DNA from: Caryophanales bacterium UBA4694
Lineage (GTDB): Bacteria > Bacillota_I > Bacilli_A > RFN20 > CAG-288
Assembly: GCA_002404835.1 (NCBI GenBank)
Contig: DHKM01000027.1
Location: 1-64,000 of the forward strand
Reading direction: 5' to 3'
DNA: 64,000 nucleotides
In this document: one piece after another, positions 8,929-16,585 of the stretch
Numbering within the stretch: the stretch's first letter is position 1
Layout: each line of letters opens with the position of its first letter
The notes under the pieces: generated by a model
Seen by the model: the letters and a program-made list of their open reading frames with translations, nothing else
Told to the model about the DNA's origin: nothing
The model's database searches: none
Program-made: the position numbers and the translations under genes

Positions 8929-10584
8929 ATGATACAGGAACTTCACATTTCTAATTTGGCCGTTATTGAAGATACAACGTTGGAATTTCCCTCCCGTTAT
9001 GTATCTTTGATTGGTGAAACCGGCGCCGGAAAATCCTTGATTGTTTCTTCGTTGGGACTACTTAAAGGAGAAAAAGCTGATTTTTCAATGGTAAGAGACC
9101 CCAAAAAGAAAGCTGTTATCGTTGCTTCTTTTTCTATTGATGATTTATTCAAGAAAAATCACCCGGAGATACAAGAATATGTCGATGATTCTGATACTAT
9201 CATTTTGAAAAGAACATTAAATCCCGATAGAACCTCTAAAACTTATCTTAATGATGAACCTGTTTCCTTGAATTTGTTCAAAATCGTTACCGGTCATCTT
9301 ATCGATATTCATTCACAGGGCGAAAACTGGGAACTTTTTGATGAGAAGAGGCATTTATCTTATTTAGACCGATTTTGCAGAAATTCTATCGAAAAAGCTA
9401 AAAAAGAATTCCTGGAAGCCTATCAAGAATTACAAAAACGTAAAGAAAAATTAGACGAATTTGAAAAGATGAAAGAAAATATCGATCCGGAATACCTTTC
9501 TTTCCAAATCAAAGAAATCGAAAAAGCCGAGCTTAAGGAAAATGAAATCGAGGATTTAAATGCGGAATACGAATCTTTACGAAACGAAGAAAAAATACAA
9601 GAATCTTTTAATCGTTATAAAGAAAACGTGCTTTTGCCAGAAGGTAATATCACTGAAATACTTTACCGTATCAAAAATTCCCTTAATCGATTTGAAAATA
9701 CACCACTTGATGAAGGGGCCAAAAACTTAATTTCACTTATCGACTCCACTAATGAAGGCTTTGTTGATTTTGAAGATGGTTTTCATAAGCTTCATTTGGA
9801 TCCTAAAAGGATGGATTATATTAACTCAAGGCTTTTTCAATTAAAAGGATTGCAAAGAAAATTCGGCCATACTACTAAAGAAATTTTTGATAAACTCGAT
9901 TTTTTTAAGAAACAATTAGAAACCGTTGAACATTTTGAAGAAGATAAAGAAGCTCTTATTCTTGATATTTCAAAAAAAGAAAAAATCGCAAAGGATAAAG
10001 CCATTATTTTGTCTGATATAAGAAAGAAAAATGCTAAAACATTAGAAAAAGCAATTTCGGACGAAATGGTTGGCTTAGGTCTTAATAAAGATGGATTCAG
10101 AGTTTGTTTTGAACCATGCGAATTAAATCGGGACGGAATTGATAAAATCTCTTTCGAAGTGAGAATGAACCAAGGTCTTGAATTTGCTCCCTTAAAAAAA
10201 GCAGCAAGCGGGGGTGAAGCAAGTCGGTTGATGCTTTCTTTGAAAGTTGTTCTCAATGCTCTAGATCCATATGATCTTCTTGTTTTTGATGAAATTGATA
10301 CTGGTGTAAGTGGTAGAATTGCTTCGTTAATCGCTTCTAAAATAAAGAAAGTATCTAAATCGAGTCAGGTTCTGGTTATTTCACATTTAGCTCAGGTCGT
10401 ATCCTCCTCACTAGATGCAATAAAGATATCTAAATCTTTAAAAGGGAATGTAACAACAACAAAAGCAGAAGTCTTGAACGAGTCCGGTTTCGAATTGGAA
10501 GTAGCTAGAATCCTTTCCGGCTCCATTATTACAGATGCAGCCTTAAAGCAGGCAAAAGAGCTGATTGAGGAAAGCAGGGGATGA
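8929..10584 (+). CDS. recN: DNA repair protein RecN
   Basis: 551 aa SMC-like ATPase in double-strand-break repair. It has Walker A GETGAGKS at residues 29-36, a central coiled coil (about residues 150-380), the ABC signature SGGEASRLMLSLK and Walker B LLVFDEIDTGVSG. I start at the ATG at 8929, which has TGAGG about 8 nt upstream and gives the canonical N-terminus IQELHISNLAVI. A start at 8890 would add 13 unrelated residues and overlap dxs. It overlaps dinB by 4 bp, coupling two DNA-damage genes. Bacillus has tlyA and argR between dxs and recN; both are absent here. Confidence 0.94.
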   Translation: MIQELHISNLAVIEDTTLEFPSRYVSLIGETGAGKSLIVSSLGLLKGEKADFSMVRDPKKKAVIVASFSIDDLFKKNHPEIQEYVDDSDTIILKRTLNPDRTSKTYLNDEPVSLNLFKIVTGHLIDIHSQGENWELFDEKRHLSYLDRFCRNSIEKAKKEFLEAYQELQKRKEKLDEFEKMKENIDPEYLSFQIKEIEKAELKENEIEDLNAEYESLRNEEKIQESFNRYKENVLLPEGNITEILYRIKNSLNRFENTPLDEGAKNLISLIDSTNEGFVDFEDGFHKLHLDPKRMDYINSRLFQLKGLQRKFGHTTKEIFDKLDFFKKQLETVEHFEEDKEALILDISKKEKIAKDKAIILSDIRKKNAKTLEKAISDEMVGLGLNKDGFRVCFEPCELNRDGIDKISFEVRMNQGLEFAPLKKAASGGEASRLMLSLKVVLNALDPYDLLVFDEIDTGVSGRIASLIASKIKKVSKSSQVLVISHLAQVVSSSLDAIKISKSLKGNVTTTKAEVLNESGFELEVARILSGSIITDAALKQAKELIEESRG

Positions 10585-11681
10585 AACAAATTTGTCATAT
10601 CGATTTGAATGCATTTTTTGTTCAAGTCGAAATCCTAAAGAATCCCTCTCTAAAAGGTAAACCTGTTGCTGTCGGTTATGATGGTAGGAGAGGTGTTATT
10701 TCCACCTCAAGTTATGAGGCTAGGAAATATGGTGTGACATCTGGAATGCCGGTATCCATGGCAAAAGAGAAATGTCCAAATCTAATTCTGGTGAATTCTG
10801 ATTTCGGAACCTATTCAAGGTATTCTTATTCTTTTATAAGTTTTTTAAGAAGAAAGTTTCCGATTCTTGAACAAGCCAGTATAGATGAATGCTACATCGA
10901 CGTTTCTGGAAAAATGGATGATGAAAATGCGGAGGAAGAGTTATTCGACCTTCAAATGGATATTTACAAGAACACGAATCTAAAATGTTCCATTGGTTAT
11001 TCTTATAATAAATTTCTTGCTAAAATGGCTAGTGATATGAAAAAGCCTTTAGGGATAACAATATTAAGACGTGAAGATTTACCATCGAAATTATGGCCAC
11101 TTGATATTTCAAACATGTACGGAATAGGGAGAAAAACTTTTCCTAAATTAAAACAACTTGGCATAAATACAATTGGGGATTTGGCTATAACTACAAGTGA
11201 GGATATAAAATCACTTCTTGGTTCTACTTTTATATATTTAAAAGAAGAAGCAAATGGGTATGCTGATGATGTAGTGGATACTTCTTCCTTTGATCCCAAG
11301 AGCATTTCTGCAGAAAGAACGTTCAGTGAAGACGTTACAGATTTTGATGATATCCGCAGTATGGTAAATGTTTGCGCAAGTGATGTTTTTAATGAAATGA
11401 AAAAATTCAATAAAACTTCTGATACCGTTGTTTTAAAGCTTAGAAATAACAGCTTTATTACAAAAAGTAAAAGGAGAAAATTAGACCATTTCATCCAAAG
11501 CAAAGAAGAAATATCAATGGTTGCTCTGAATATTTATGACGAATTCAATCATCGAGAACCGATTCGTTTGATTGGCGTCGGTCTTGAAAAAGTAGTTGAT
11601 ATAAAAGAAAAAAAATCGAGTGACCAAAATTCATTCTCTGAAGATGAACAAGTTATTCTGGATTTTCACTCACGGAGATAA
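10581..11681 (+). CDS. dinB: DNA polymerase IV (Y family, DinB)
   Basis: 366 aa translesion polymerase. Catalytic acids are Asp8 in CHIDLNAFF and Asp102-Glu103 in QASIDECYID. The fingers motif SSYEARKYGV and the GIGRKTFPKLKQLGI helix-hairpin-helix are present, followed by the little-finger domain (AERTFSEDVTDFDD). No clear C-terminal sliding-clamp motif is seen; the tail ends EQVILDFHSRR. The start overlaps the recN stop (ATGA), and the Xer recombinase gene follows after 5 nt, so all three are probably one transcript. Confidence 0.93.
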   Translation: MKQICHIDLNAFFVQVEILKNPSLKGKPVAVGYDGRRGVISTSSYEARKYGVTSGMPVSMAKEKCPNLILVNSDFGTYSRYSYSFISFLRRKFPILEQASIDECYIDVSGKMDDENAEEELFDLQMDIYKNTNLKCSIGYSYNKFLAKMASDMKKPLGITILRREDLPSKLWPLDISNMYGIGRKTFPKLKQLGINTIGDLAITTSEDIKSLLGSTFIYLKEEANGYADDVVDTSSFDPKSISAERTFSEDVTDFDDIRSMVNVCASDVFNEMKKFNKTSDTVVLKLRNNSFITKSKRRKLDHFIQSKEEISMVALNIYDEFNHREPIRLIGVGLEKVVDIKEKKSSDQNSFSEDEQVILDFHSRR

Positions 11682-11686
11682 AATCA

Positions 11687-12559
11687 ATGCAATTAACGGA
11701 AGCTATTGATTCTTTTATTACTTATATAGCCAGTGAAAAAGGAGATGCAATTAAAACAATTCAAGCCTATCAAACTGATCTTAAAGAGTTTTTTGTATTT
11801 ATAAAAAAAGAAAATGTTTCCCAATTGGAACCAGATGATATCGCCTCTTATATTCAGGAATTAACAAATAAAAAATTCAAAAAAAATACAGTGGTTCGAA
11901 AAGCAATGTGTTTACGTCATTTTTTTCGATATTTAATAAAAGAAGGACAAATTTCTGAATCTTTAGACGAACTGGTTATTCCAAAAAACGATGTTTGTTT
12001 ACCAAATTATTTAAATGATGATGAAATTATAAAACTCATTTCATCCATAGATAAAGACAAGAAAAAAGGAATTCTAGATACGGCTATGATAGTTTTGGAT
12101 TTATCCACAGGTTTACGTGTGAGTGAACTGGTAAACTTAAAAATGGATAATATTTCTTTAAAAGGGAATTATCTTAAAATTATCGGTAAAGAAAACAAGG
12201 AAAGATTATTACCTTTTTTAGATGAAACAAATTATGTTCTGAATGTCTATTTGGAAAATGTGCGCAATCCATTAAATCTAAAAAAGAAAAATTTTTTTGT
12301 GCATTCAAATGGCAAAAATGTTTCACGGCAATATTTTTTTGAGCAAATAAAAAAATATGCAAAACAAAGTGGAATCGAAAAAGATGTTTCTCCACATACT
12401 CTCCGTCATACCTTCGCAACAAATCTATTAAATCATGGGGTAGATCTAAGAAAAGTTCAAGAACTTTTAGGACATTCAAATATCGAAACTACTCAAATAT
12501 ATACCCATATTTCTATGAAGAAAAAAATCGAAGAGTATGACAAAAATATGAAAAGATAA
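11687..12559 (+). CDS. xerD: Tyrosine recombinase, XerD-like
   Basis: 290 aa, typical Xer length, with a SAM-like N-terminal DNA-binding domain and a complete catalytic set: Arg144 (STGLRVSEL), Lys168, His237 and Arg240 (HTLRH), His263 (LLGHS) and Tyr272 (QIYTHI). XerC/XerD resolve chromosome dimers at dif during FtsK-driven segregation. A strong dif match lies 2 kb downstream at 14594-14621. The gene is clearly more AT-rich than tex or recN, in keeping with the AT-rich zone around the gap. Only one Xer protein is in the window; whether XerC is encoded elsewhere or this is a single-recombinase system cannot be told. Confidence 0.9.
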   Translation: MQLTEAIDSFITYIASEKGDAIKTIQAYQTDLKEFFVFIKKENVSQLEPDDIASYIQELTNKKFKKNTVVRKAMCLRHFFRYLIKEGQISESLDELVIPKNDVCLPNYLNDDEIIKLISSIDKDKKKGILDTAMIVLDLSTGLRVSELVNLKMDNISLKGNYLKIIGKENKERLLPFLDETNYVLNVYLENVRNPLNLKKKNFFVHSNGKNVSRQYFFEQIKKYAKQSGIEKDVSPHTLRHTFATNLLNHGVDLRKVQELLGHSNIETTQIYTHISMKKKIEEYDKNMKR

Positions 12560-12592
12560 AAAATTCGTAAACAATGTAAAAGCTAACTTTCC

Positions 12593-12621
12593 TTTACCTG
12601 TTTTCAAATAAAAAGTATAAT
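12593..12621 (+). promoter_or_regulatory. deoB promoter
   Basis: TTTACC at 12593-12598, a 17 bp spacer, then TATAAT at 12616-12621. Transcription would start near 12628, leaving a short leader that carries the GAAAGAGG ribosome binding site ahead of the ATG at 12643. This argues against the ATG at 12625. Confidence 0.75.
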
Positions 12622-12642
12622 GTAATGGAAAGAGGTACAAAT

Positions 12643-13851
12643 ATGAAATTTAAACGTGTTTTTGCTATTGTAATGGATTCCGTTGGAATTGGATATGAAC
12701 CAGATGCAGATAAATTTTTCAATGGTACCCATAATGACGTTGGAAGTAATACATGGCTCCACATTTCGGAAAAAATGAATGGCTTAAATATTCCTACTAT
12801 GAACTCCTTAGGATTACATGATTTATGTCCAGTTTTAGGTACGAATGAAGTAGACCATCCCAACAGTTTTGTCCAGACTATGAGGGAACAAAGTAAGGGT
12901 AAAGATACTCTTACTGGTCATTGGGAAATGATGGGAATTGAAACAAAAGAGCCATTAGTAACTTTTACGAATACAGGTTTTCCTAAAGAATTGTTAGATG
13001 AACTTTCCCAAAGAACTGGAAGGAAGTTAATTGGAAATTATGCTCAATCTGGAACAGTTATTCTTGATGAATTAGGCGAACAATCTATAAAAGATAAAGC
13101 TCTTATAATTTATACCTCTTCCGATTCAGTCTTGCAATTAGCTGCAAATGTCGAAGTTATTCCCCTTGAGGAATTATACAAAGATTGTGAAATAGCACGG
13201 GAAATAACTATGAAAAAAGAATGGAAAGTCGGTCGAATTATTGCTCGACCTTTCATTGGTAACAAAAAAGGACATTTTACTAGAACCACAGATAGAAGAG
13301 ATTATGCTTTAACTCCAGTTGGAAGAACTTGTATGATGGATCTTAAAGACGCTGGCTATGAAGTCATTGCTGTAGGAAAAATTCATGATATTTTTGCTGG
13401 AACTGGGATGAATGAATCTTACCACATTACCTCTAACCATAATGGAATGGAAATAACCTCTGAACTTGCCAAAAATAGAGATTTCACTGGTCTTTGTTTT
13501 GTGAATTTAGCTGATTTCGACGTATTATATGGTCATCGTAGAGACCCAATTGGATACGGAAAATCTCTTGAAGAATTTGATAAAGATCTAAATTCATTGA
13601 TTCATAATCTCCGTTCTGATGATTTATTGATGATTACTGCTGACCATGGGAATGACCCTACATGGTGGGGAACTGATCACACAAGAGAAAGAGTTCCATT
13701 AATTAGCTATTCAAAAAAATATAATAATGGTCGTAAATTACCAGAAGTATCAACCTTTGCTGATATGGGTCAGACAATTTTGAAAAACTTTAACGTAAAA
13801 CCAAGCGTAATTGAAATAGGTAATAGTATTGATGAACTATTAGAATATTAA
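12643..13851 (+). CDS. deoB: Phosphopentomutase
   Basis: 402 aa alkaline-phosphatase-superfamily enzyme interconverting ribose 1-phosphate and ribose 5-phosphate (and the deoxy forms) in nucleoside salvage. Metal-site motifs are MDSVGIG at the N-terminus and ITADHGNDP with GTDHTRERVPLISY near the C-terminus; DTLTGHWEMMGI holds the phosphorylated-residue region. The start follows GAAAGAGG and a well-placed promoter. It is monocistronic and ends in a hairpin terminator at the edge of the large gap. It pairs functionally with mtnN, apt and the cytidine deaminase domain in this window as a salvage set. Confidence 0.95.
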   Translation: MKFKRVFAIVMDSVGIGYEPDADKFFNGTHNDVGSNTWLHISEKMNGLNIPTMNSLGLHDLCPVLGTNEVDHPNSFVQTMREQSKGKDTLTGHWEMMGIETKEPLVTFTNTGFPKELLDELSQRTGRKLIGNYAQSGTVILDELGEQSIKDKALIIYTSSDSVLQLAANVEVIPLEELYKDCEIAREITMKKEWKVGRIIARPFIGNKKGHFTRTTDRRDYALTPVGRTCMMDLKDAGYEVIAVGKIHDIFAGTGMNESYHITSNHNGMEITSELAKNRDFTGLCFVNLADFDVLYGHRRDPIGYGKSLEEFDKDLNSLIHNLRSDDLLMITADHGNDPTWWGTDHTRERVPLISYSKKYNNGRKLPEVSTFADMGQTILKNFNVKPSVIEIGNSIDELLEY

Positions 13852-13863
13852 ATTCAAACTGGA

Positions 13864-13894
13864 TGGGCTACTAAAAATGTAGCCTATTTTTATT
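13864..13894 (+). terminator. deoB terminator
   Basis: The stem GGCTAC (13866-13871) pairs with GTAGCC (13879-13884), extended by a G-T and a T-A pair, with a 7 nt loop. ATTTTTATT follows. It lies 12 nt after the deoB stop. Confidence 0.85.
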
Positions 13895-14049
13895 GGAGAT
13901 AAATAATGTATCAAAGGTGAGAGTCCAGCAAGGTATTAATTGTCGAATAACTATATAAATGCTTGTTAATTTTGTATTGTTAGTTGTAGAAAAGAAGTAA
14001 TAGAAAGAACGAAGCTTAAAGAAAATGTGGAAAAAGACGAGATATTAAT

Positions 14050-14087
14050 CCTTACTTGATTTTTATTAAATAAAAAATTAGGTAAGG
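14050..14087. repeat. Long imperfect hairpin in the gap
   Basis: CCTTAC at 14050-14055 pairs with GTAAGG at 14082-14087, and the AT-rich arms between them (ATTTTTATT against AATAAAAAAT) continue the pairing with few mismatches, giving a stem of about 16 bp. No T tract follows on either side, so a classical terminator is unlikely. Function unknown. Confidence 0.5.
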
Positions 14088-14262
14088 TATAGTAAATCTT
14101 ACTAACAGTAATATTCAGTAGAAAATAGGAACGAAATATCAATAAATCAACTTTATTTAACAGTGGTAAAAATATCCAGTAAAAACGAATATCAAGAACT
14201 CAGAAAAAAAGAAGCTATTAAAACAGAAAATTCGAAGAAAGAACCGGATTAGTCGAAATTCA

Positions 14263-14283
14263 TTTAAATGTTTTTCATTTAAA
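14263..14283. repeat. Perfect 8 bp inverted repeat
   Basis: TTTAAATG at 14263-14270 and CATTTAAA at 14276-14283 enclose a TTTTT loop. It may be a weak hairpin or a protein site; nothing nearby explains it. Confidence 0.45.
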
Positions 14284-14482
14284 AACTGCTCCTGAAAACC
14301 GATTTAATCATAGATAAATATCTAAGGGAGAAAAAAGAAGAAAGGAAACATCATATTGAAAATTGTAGATCAATAGAACTGAATAAATGCTTTAAATCTA
14401 ATTAATTATTAGTTTTTTAGTAAATAATTTTTTAAACACGAAAAATCAAATAAAATATAGAAAATAAGAAATTGGTATTTAA

Positions 14483-14492
14483 TTAGTACTAA
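14483..14492. repeat. Terminus palindrome copy 1
   Basis: TTAGTACTAA is a perfect 10 bp palindrome followed by ATATT. It is the leftmost of five AGTACT-centred sites in the gap and lies about 100 bp left of the dif-like site. Confidence 0.7.
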
Positions 14493-14551
14493 ATATTAAC
14501 TGAAAAATATGCCTATATGAGTTTAAAACGTTATTAAATAAGTTAGTTAAT

Positions 14552-14565
14552 TTTTAGTACTAAAA
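14552..14565. repeat. Terminus palindrome copy 2
   Basis: TTTTAGTACTAAAA is a perfect 14 bp palindrome lying about 28 bp left of the dif-like site. Confidence 0.8.
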
Positions 14566-14593
14566 GTTTACCATTTCGCTTTTTTATTTTATT

Positions 14594-14621
14594 TATTAAC
14601 ATAATAAATATTATCCGCACT
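14594..14621 (-). other. dif-like chromosome dimer resolution site
   Basis: Read on the minus strand, the XerC-side arm is AGTGCGGATAA, the central region TATTTA, and the XerD-side arm TTATGTTAATA. Against the classical E. coli dif (arms GGTGCGCATAA and TTATGTTAAAT, centre TGTATA) the arms match 9/11 and 9/11 and the centre 4/6, or 22/28 overall. The site is the only such match I noticed. It sits where gene directions converge, 2 kb from a XerD-like gene. FtsK-oriented polarity sequences could not be counted by eye. A chance match in AT-rich DNA is possible, but the GC-containing GTGCG core makes it unlikely. Confidence 0.8.
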
Positions 14622-14705
14622 TAAAATAACATATAAATGTATCATTTTTTATACTTCTTTATTAATCAATTTATAAAAAAGTATCGTTCTTAAACTTAGT
14701 ATATG

Positions 14706-14725
14706 TTTAGTACTAAAAATGTACT
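14706..14725. repeat. Terminus palindrome copy 3 with second AGTACT-type half
   Basis: TTTAGTACTAAA (14706-14717) is a perfect 12 bp palindrome. With the following ATGTACT it forms the 17-mer AGTACTAAAAATGTACT (14709-14725), one base different from copies 4 and 5. It lies about 85 bp right of the dif-like site. Confidence 0.8.
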
Positions 14726-14783
14726 GAAGTTATCCACTAATTTATTAATGAATCCTATTTTTCTTTTTTTATATTATCTTCTT

Positions 14784-14941
14784 TTATATGGCGTTTAAAG
14801 CGTAGATAAGGCTGTCTTCAGAAACGATTTCATAATTTTTGTGACGTTTTCGCCTTGGTTGTGAATAAGAGACTGTACAGATTAACTTAGCTTTTTTGTG
14901 GCATGGTCATAGGATCCATGGAAACCATATGTTTTTTTCAT
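14784..14941 (-). pseudogene. Possible small gene broken by a frameshift at an A6 run
   Basis: An ATG at 14941 opens a 19-residue frame (MKKTYGFHGSYDHATKKLS) ending at 14882. Just before that stop, at the homopolymer 14892-14897, the next frame is open for about 36 further codons to a stop at 14784. Adding one A to the run would give a continuous product of about 52 residues rich in Lys and Arg. The segment is less AT-rich than the rest of the gap, which suggests a relic or a phase-variable gene. I recognise no family, and there is no convincing ribosome binding site. Confidence 0.3.
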
Positions 14942-15102
14942 AAATTTGTCTGATATGTTCTTTCTCTGTCGTTGATTAAACGGGAATTATGAATAATAAA
15001 ACACTCCATTACAAAAAAATATTCTATTTTTTATAATTTTCCGATTGCTAACTAGTTTTTTTGACGTCAAATATGTTTTCAACCTCATATAAACTAGTCT
15101 TA

Positions 15103-15123
15103 TTTTAGTACTAAAATTGTACT
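15103..15123. repeat. Terminus palindrome copy 4
   Basis: TTTTAGTACTAAAA (15103-15116) is a perfect 14 bp palindrome. It is part of the 17-mer AGTACTAAAATTGTACT (15107-15123), which recurs in reverse orientation at 15420-15436. Confidence 0.8.
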
Positions 15124-15347
15124 ATTTATTTTTCTGTTTATAAATATGATGAAATAACAGCTTGAGATTATCTTATTTTTTTGATTTTGTTTTGAAATTT
15201 GTTCGGTTCCAATTGATTAGGCTTTAAAAATCTATGGTTATAACTCAATGATTAAATTTGATAGAAGAAATGTCATTTTTTCAAAACAGGTGAAGATAAA
15301 ACTCTTTTATTAGACTTTCAAAAACTAAGAAATTTCAAATTGCATAT

Positions 15348-15377
15348 AAAAAGGCCCAGTTTATTCTGGGTCTTTTC
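15348..15377 (-). terminator. mtnN terminator
   Basis: AAAAAGGCCCAG (15348-15359) pairs with CTGGGTCTTTTC (15366-15377) with one G-T pair and a 6 nt loop. On the minus strand, GACCCAG and CTGGGCC arms run into TTTTTA. It lies about 70 nt beyond the mtnN stop and ends the operon that begins at yqeG. Confidence 0.85.
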
Positions 15378-15419
15378 AAATTCTATTGATCAGTAACAAC
15401 TTTTTTATTTATTTTTTAT

Positions 15420-15436
15420 AGTACAATTTTAGTACT
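15420..15436. repeat. Terminus palindrome copy 5 (inverted)
   Basis: AGTACAATTTTAGTACT is the exact reverse complement of the 17-mer at 15107-15123. It lies between the mtnN stop and its terminator, so it would be transcribed in the mtnN 3' UTR. Confidence 0.8.
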
Positions 15437-15445
15437 ATTAAACTA

Positions 15446-16132
15446 CTATTTATTAAAAATTAATTTAAAAACCAATTTTCCGGCTTGGTTAGATGCAAGG
15501 CTTAAATTGAATTCATATTCTTCACTATTATCTTTATCATTTACGGGATCATCACTTATAGATCTTATTATTAAAAAAGGAATTTTTTGTCTATAACACA
15601 CCTGTGCGACAGCAGCAGATTCCATATCACAAGCTAATGGGTTTTCAAATTGTGTGTACCATTCTTTCTTTATGTTTTCTTTAGAAATAAAGCTGTCTCC
15701 AGATATAATTAATCCACAGTTTCCTGATTGGCCTAATAAACTTACAGCTTTGTTTTTTAATTGTTCATCTGCCAAAAAATATAATGGACAATCACTCATT
15801 TCCCCTACAGGATGACCAAATTTTGTTAAATCAACATCCCAATAAGCAACTTTATCAGAAACAAAGGTTTGCATTTTACGTAACTGTGAAGATATCGATC
15901 CTGCAACTCCAATATTGATGACATAGTCAACGTCATGGTTAGCAAAAAACAAGCCCATGGTAAAAGCCATACTGACTTTTCCTATTCCAGACATAAGGCC
16001 ATATAAAATTACATTTTTATCTTGATAAACTTTAACTTCAAGTTGATTGCTTTCTTCTACTGTGAAATTTAAAGTATTAAAAAGAGCATCCAATTCTTCT
16101 TTTTGGGCCGCTAAAATCAGGTATTTTTTCAT
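15446..16132 (-). CDS. mtnN: 5'-methylthioadenosine/S-adenosylhomocysteine nucleosidase
   Basis: 228 aa. It cleaves adenine from methylthioadenosine and S-adenosylhomocysteine, recycling methylation by-products. The catalytic Glu lies at residue 12 (AAQKEELDAL). The INIGVAGSI loop, the substrate motif CDMESAAVAQVC, and the active-site Asp in IIRSISDDPV are all present. It is the last gene of a minus-strand operon after rsfS, separated by 2 nt. Released adenine could be reclaimed by Apt, also in this window. Confidence 0.93.
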   Translation of the reverse strand: MKKYLILAAQKEELDALFNTLNFTVEESNQLEVKVYQDKNVILYGLMSGIGKVSMAFTMGLFFANHDVDYVINIGVAGSISSQLRKMQTFVSDKVAYWDVDLTKFGHPVGEMSDCPLYFLADEQLKNKAVSLLGQSGNCGLIISGDSFISKENIKKEWYTQFENPLACDMESAAVAQVCYRQKIPFLIIRSISDDPVNDKDNSEEYEFNLSLASNQAGKLVFKLIFNK

Positions 16133-16134
16133 TT

Positions 16135-16584
16135 TTAAAACTCTTTTACCGGCTTTTTGCGTTTCCGATAGACTGGCTCTTCTAATGCTTTTACCAGTTT
16201 ATGTGGGGTATTTTGATAGAGTTCATCAAAAGCAACTCTTTTTCTTTCGTCTTTGGTAAAAAGTTGTATTACAACATCCCCACCGTCTACCAATATCCAT
16301 TTTGACTCATTTTTTCCTTCGACATGTTTTAATTCTTTGTAATTGGAATAAAGGGCTTCTTTTGAGGTTTCAAGTAAAGCTTTCAAACGATGATCATTAC
16401 TAGCACTTGCCACGATATAATAGCTGACAAAAGGGGTGTTGTTTCTGACATCGTAAACAACCACATCATCTCCATAATTCCAACTCAGTTCTTCAGCTAT
16501 ATGGATAGGTCTTAATGCAGAAATCCTTCCTTTGTTCATTAGCTTGAAATCTTCTTTCTTCTTAATATTTTTAGTTTTAATCAT
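16135..16584 (-). CDS. rsfS: Ribosomal silencing factor RsfS
   Basis: 149 aa. RsfS binds L14 of the large subunit and blocks subunit joining when nutrients are short. The core has VVYDVRNNTPFVSYYIVASASNDHR-type and WILVDGGDVVIQLF-type segments (IVASASNDHR and LVDGGDVVIQLF are diagnostic), with about 30 extra basic residues at the N-terminus and a basic tail. I start at the ATG at 16584, one base after the upstream stop and preceded by AAGGAAAA. The longer reading from 16629 lies inside the previous gene. The position after yqeK matches Bacillus. Confidence 0.9.
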   Translation of the reverse strand: MIKTKNIKKKEDFKLMNKGRISALRPIHIAEELSWNYGDDVVVYDVRNNTPFVSYYIVASASNDHRLKALLETSKEALYSNYKELKHVEGKNESKWILVDGGDVVIQLFTKDERKRVAFDELYQNTPHKLVKALEEPVYRKRKKPVKEF

Positions 16585-16585
16585 T

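Larger units (their letters stand above)
13895..15347. other. AT-rich gene-free region (putative replication terminus)
   Basis: This stretch of about 1.45 kb is very AT-rich and has no ORF with recognisable homology. It holds the dif-like site, four of the five TTTAGTACTAAA palindromes (the fifth is at 15420), two hairpins (14050-14087 and 14263-14283) and a possible frameshifted small ORF (14784-14941). Plus-strand genes on its left and minus-strand genes on its right converge on it. I checked by eye for tmRNA, RNase P RNA, SRP RNA, group II intron domain V and T-box signatures and found none. Confidence 0.7.

Noticed and set aside
12625..12642. ATG at 12625 as the deoB start
   Set aside because: It would lie at the transcription start and would translate the ribosome binding site; the ATG at 12643 has the proper Shine-Dalgarno and the family N-terminus.
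14100..14240. Open frame of about 46 codons rich in Lys and Glu in the gap
   Set aside because: It has no ATG, no ribosome binding site and only low-complexity composition expected of A-rich DNA.
13895..14400. Remnant group II intron or structured RNA after deoB
   Set aside because: The purine-rich stretch recalls intron sequence, but no domain V motif, reverse transcriptase, tmRNA tRNA-like end or RNase P core was found.
14610..14738. DnaA-box-like sequences (TTATCCGCA at 14611, TTATCCACT at 14730, TGTGAATAA at 14860) suggesting an origin
   Set aside because: Genes converge on the gap instead of diverging, dnaA and dnaN are not nearby, and the first box lies inside the dif-like site. A terminus fits better.
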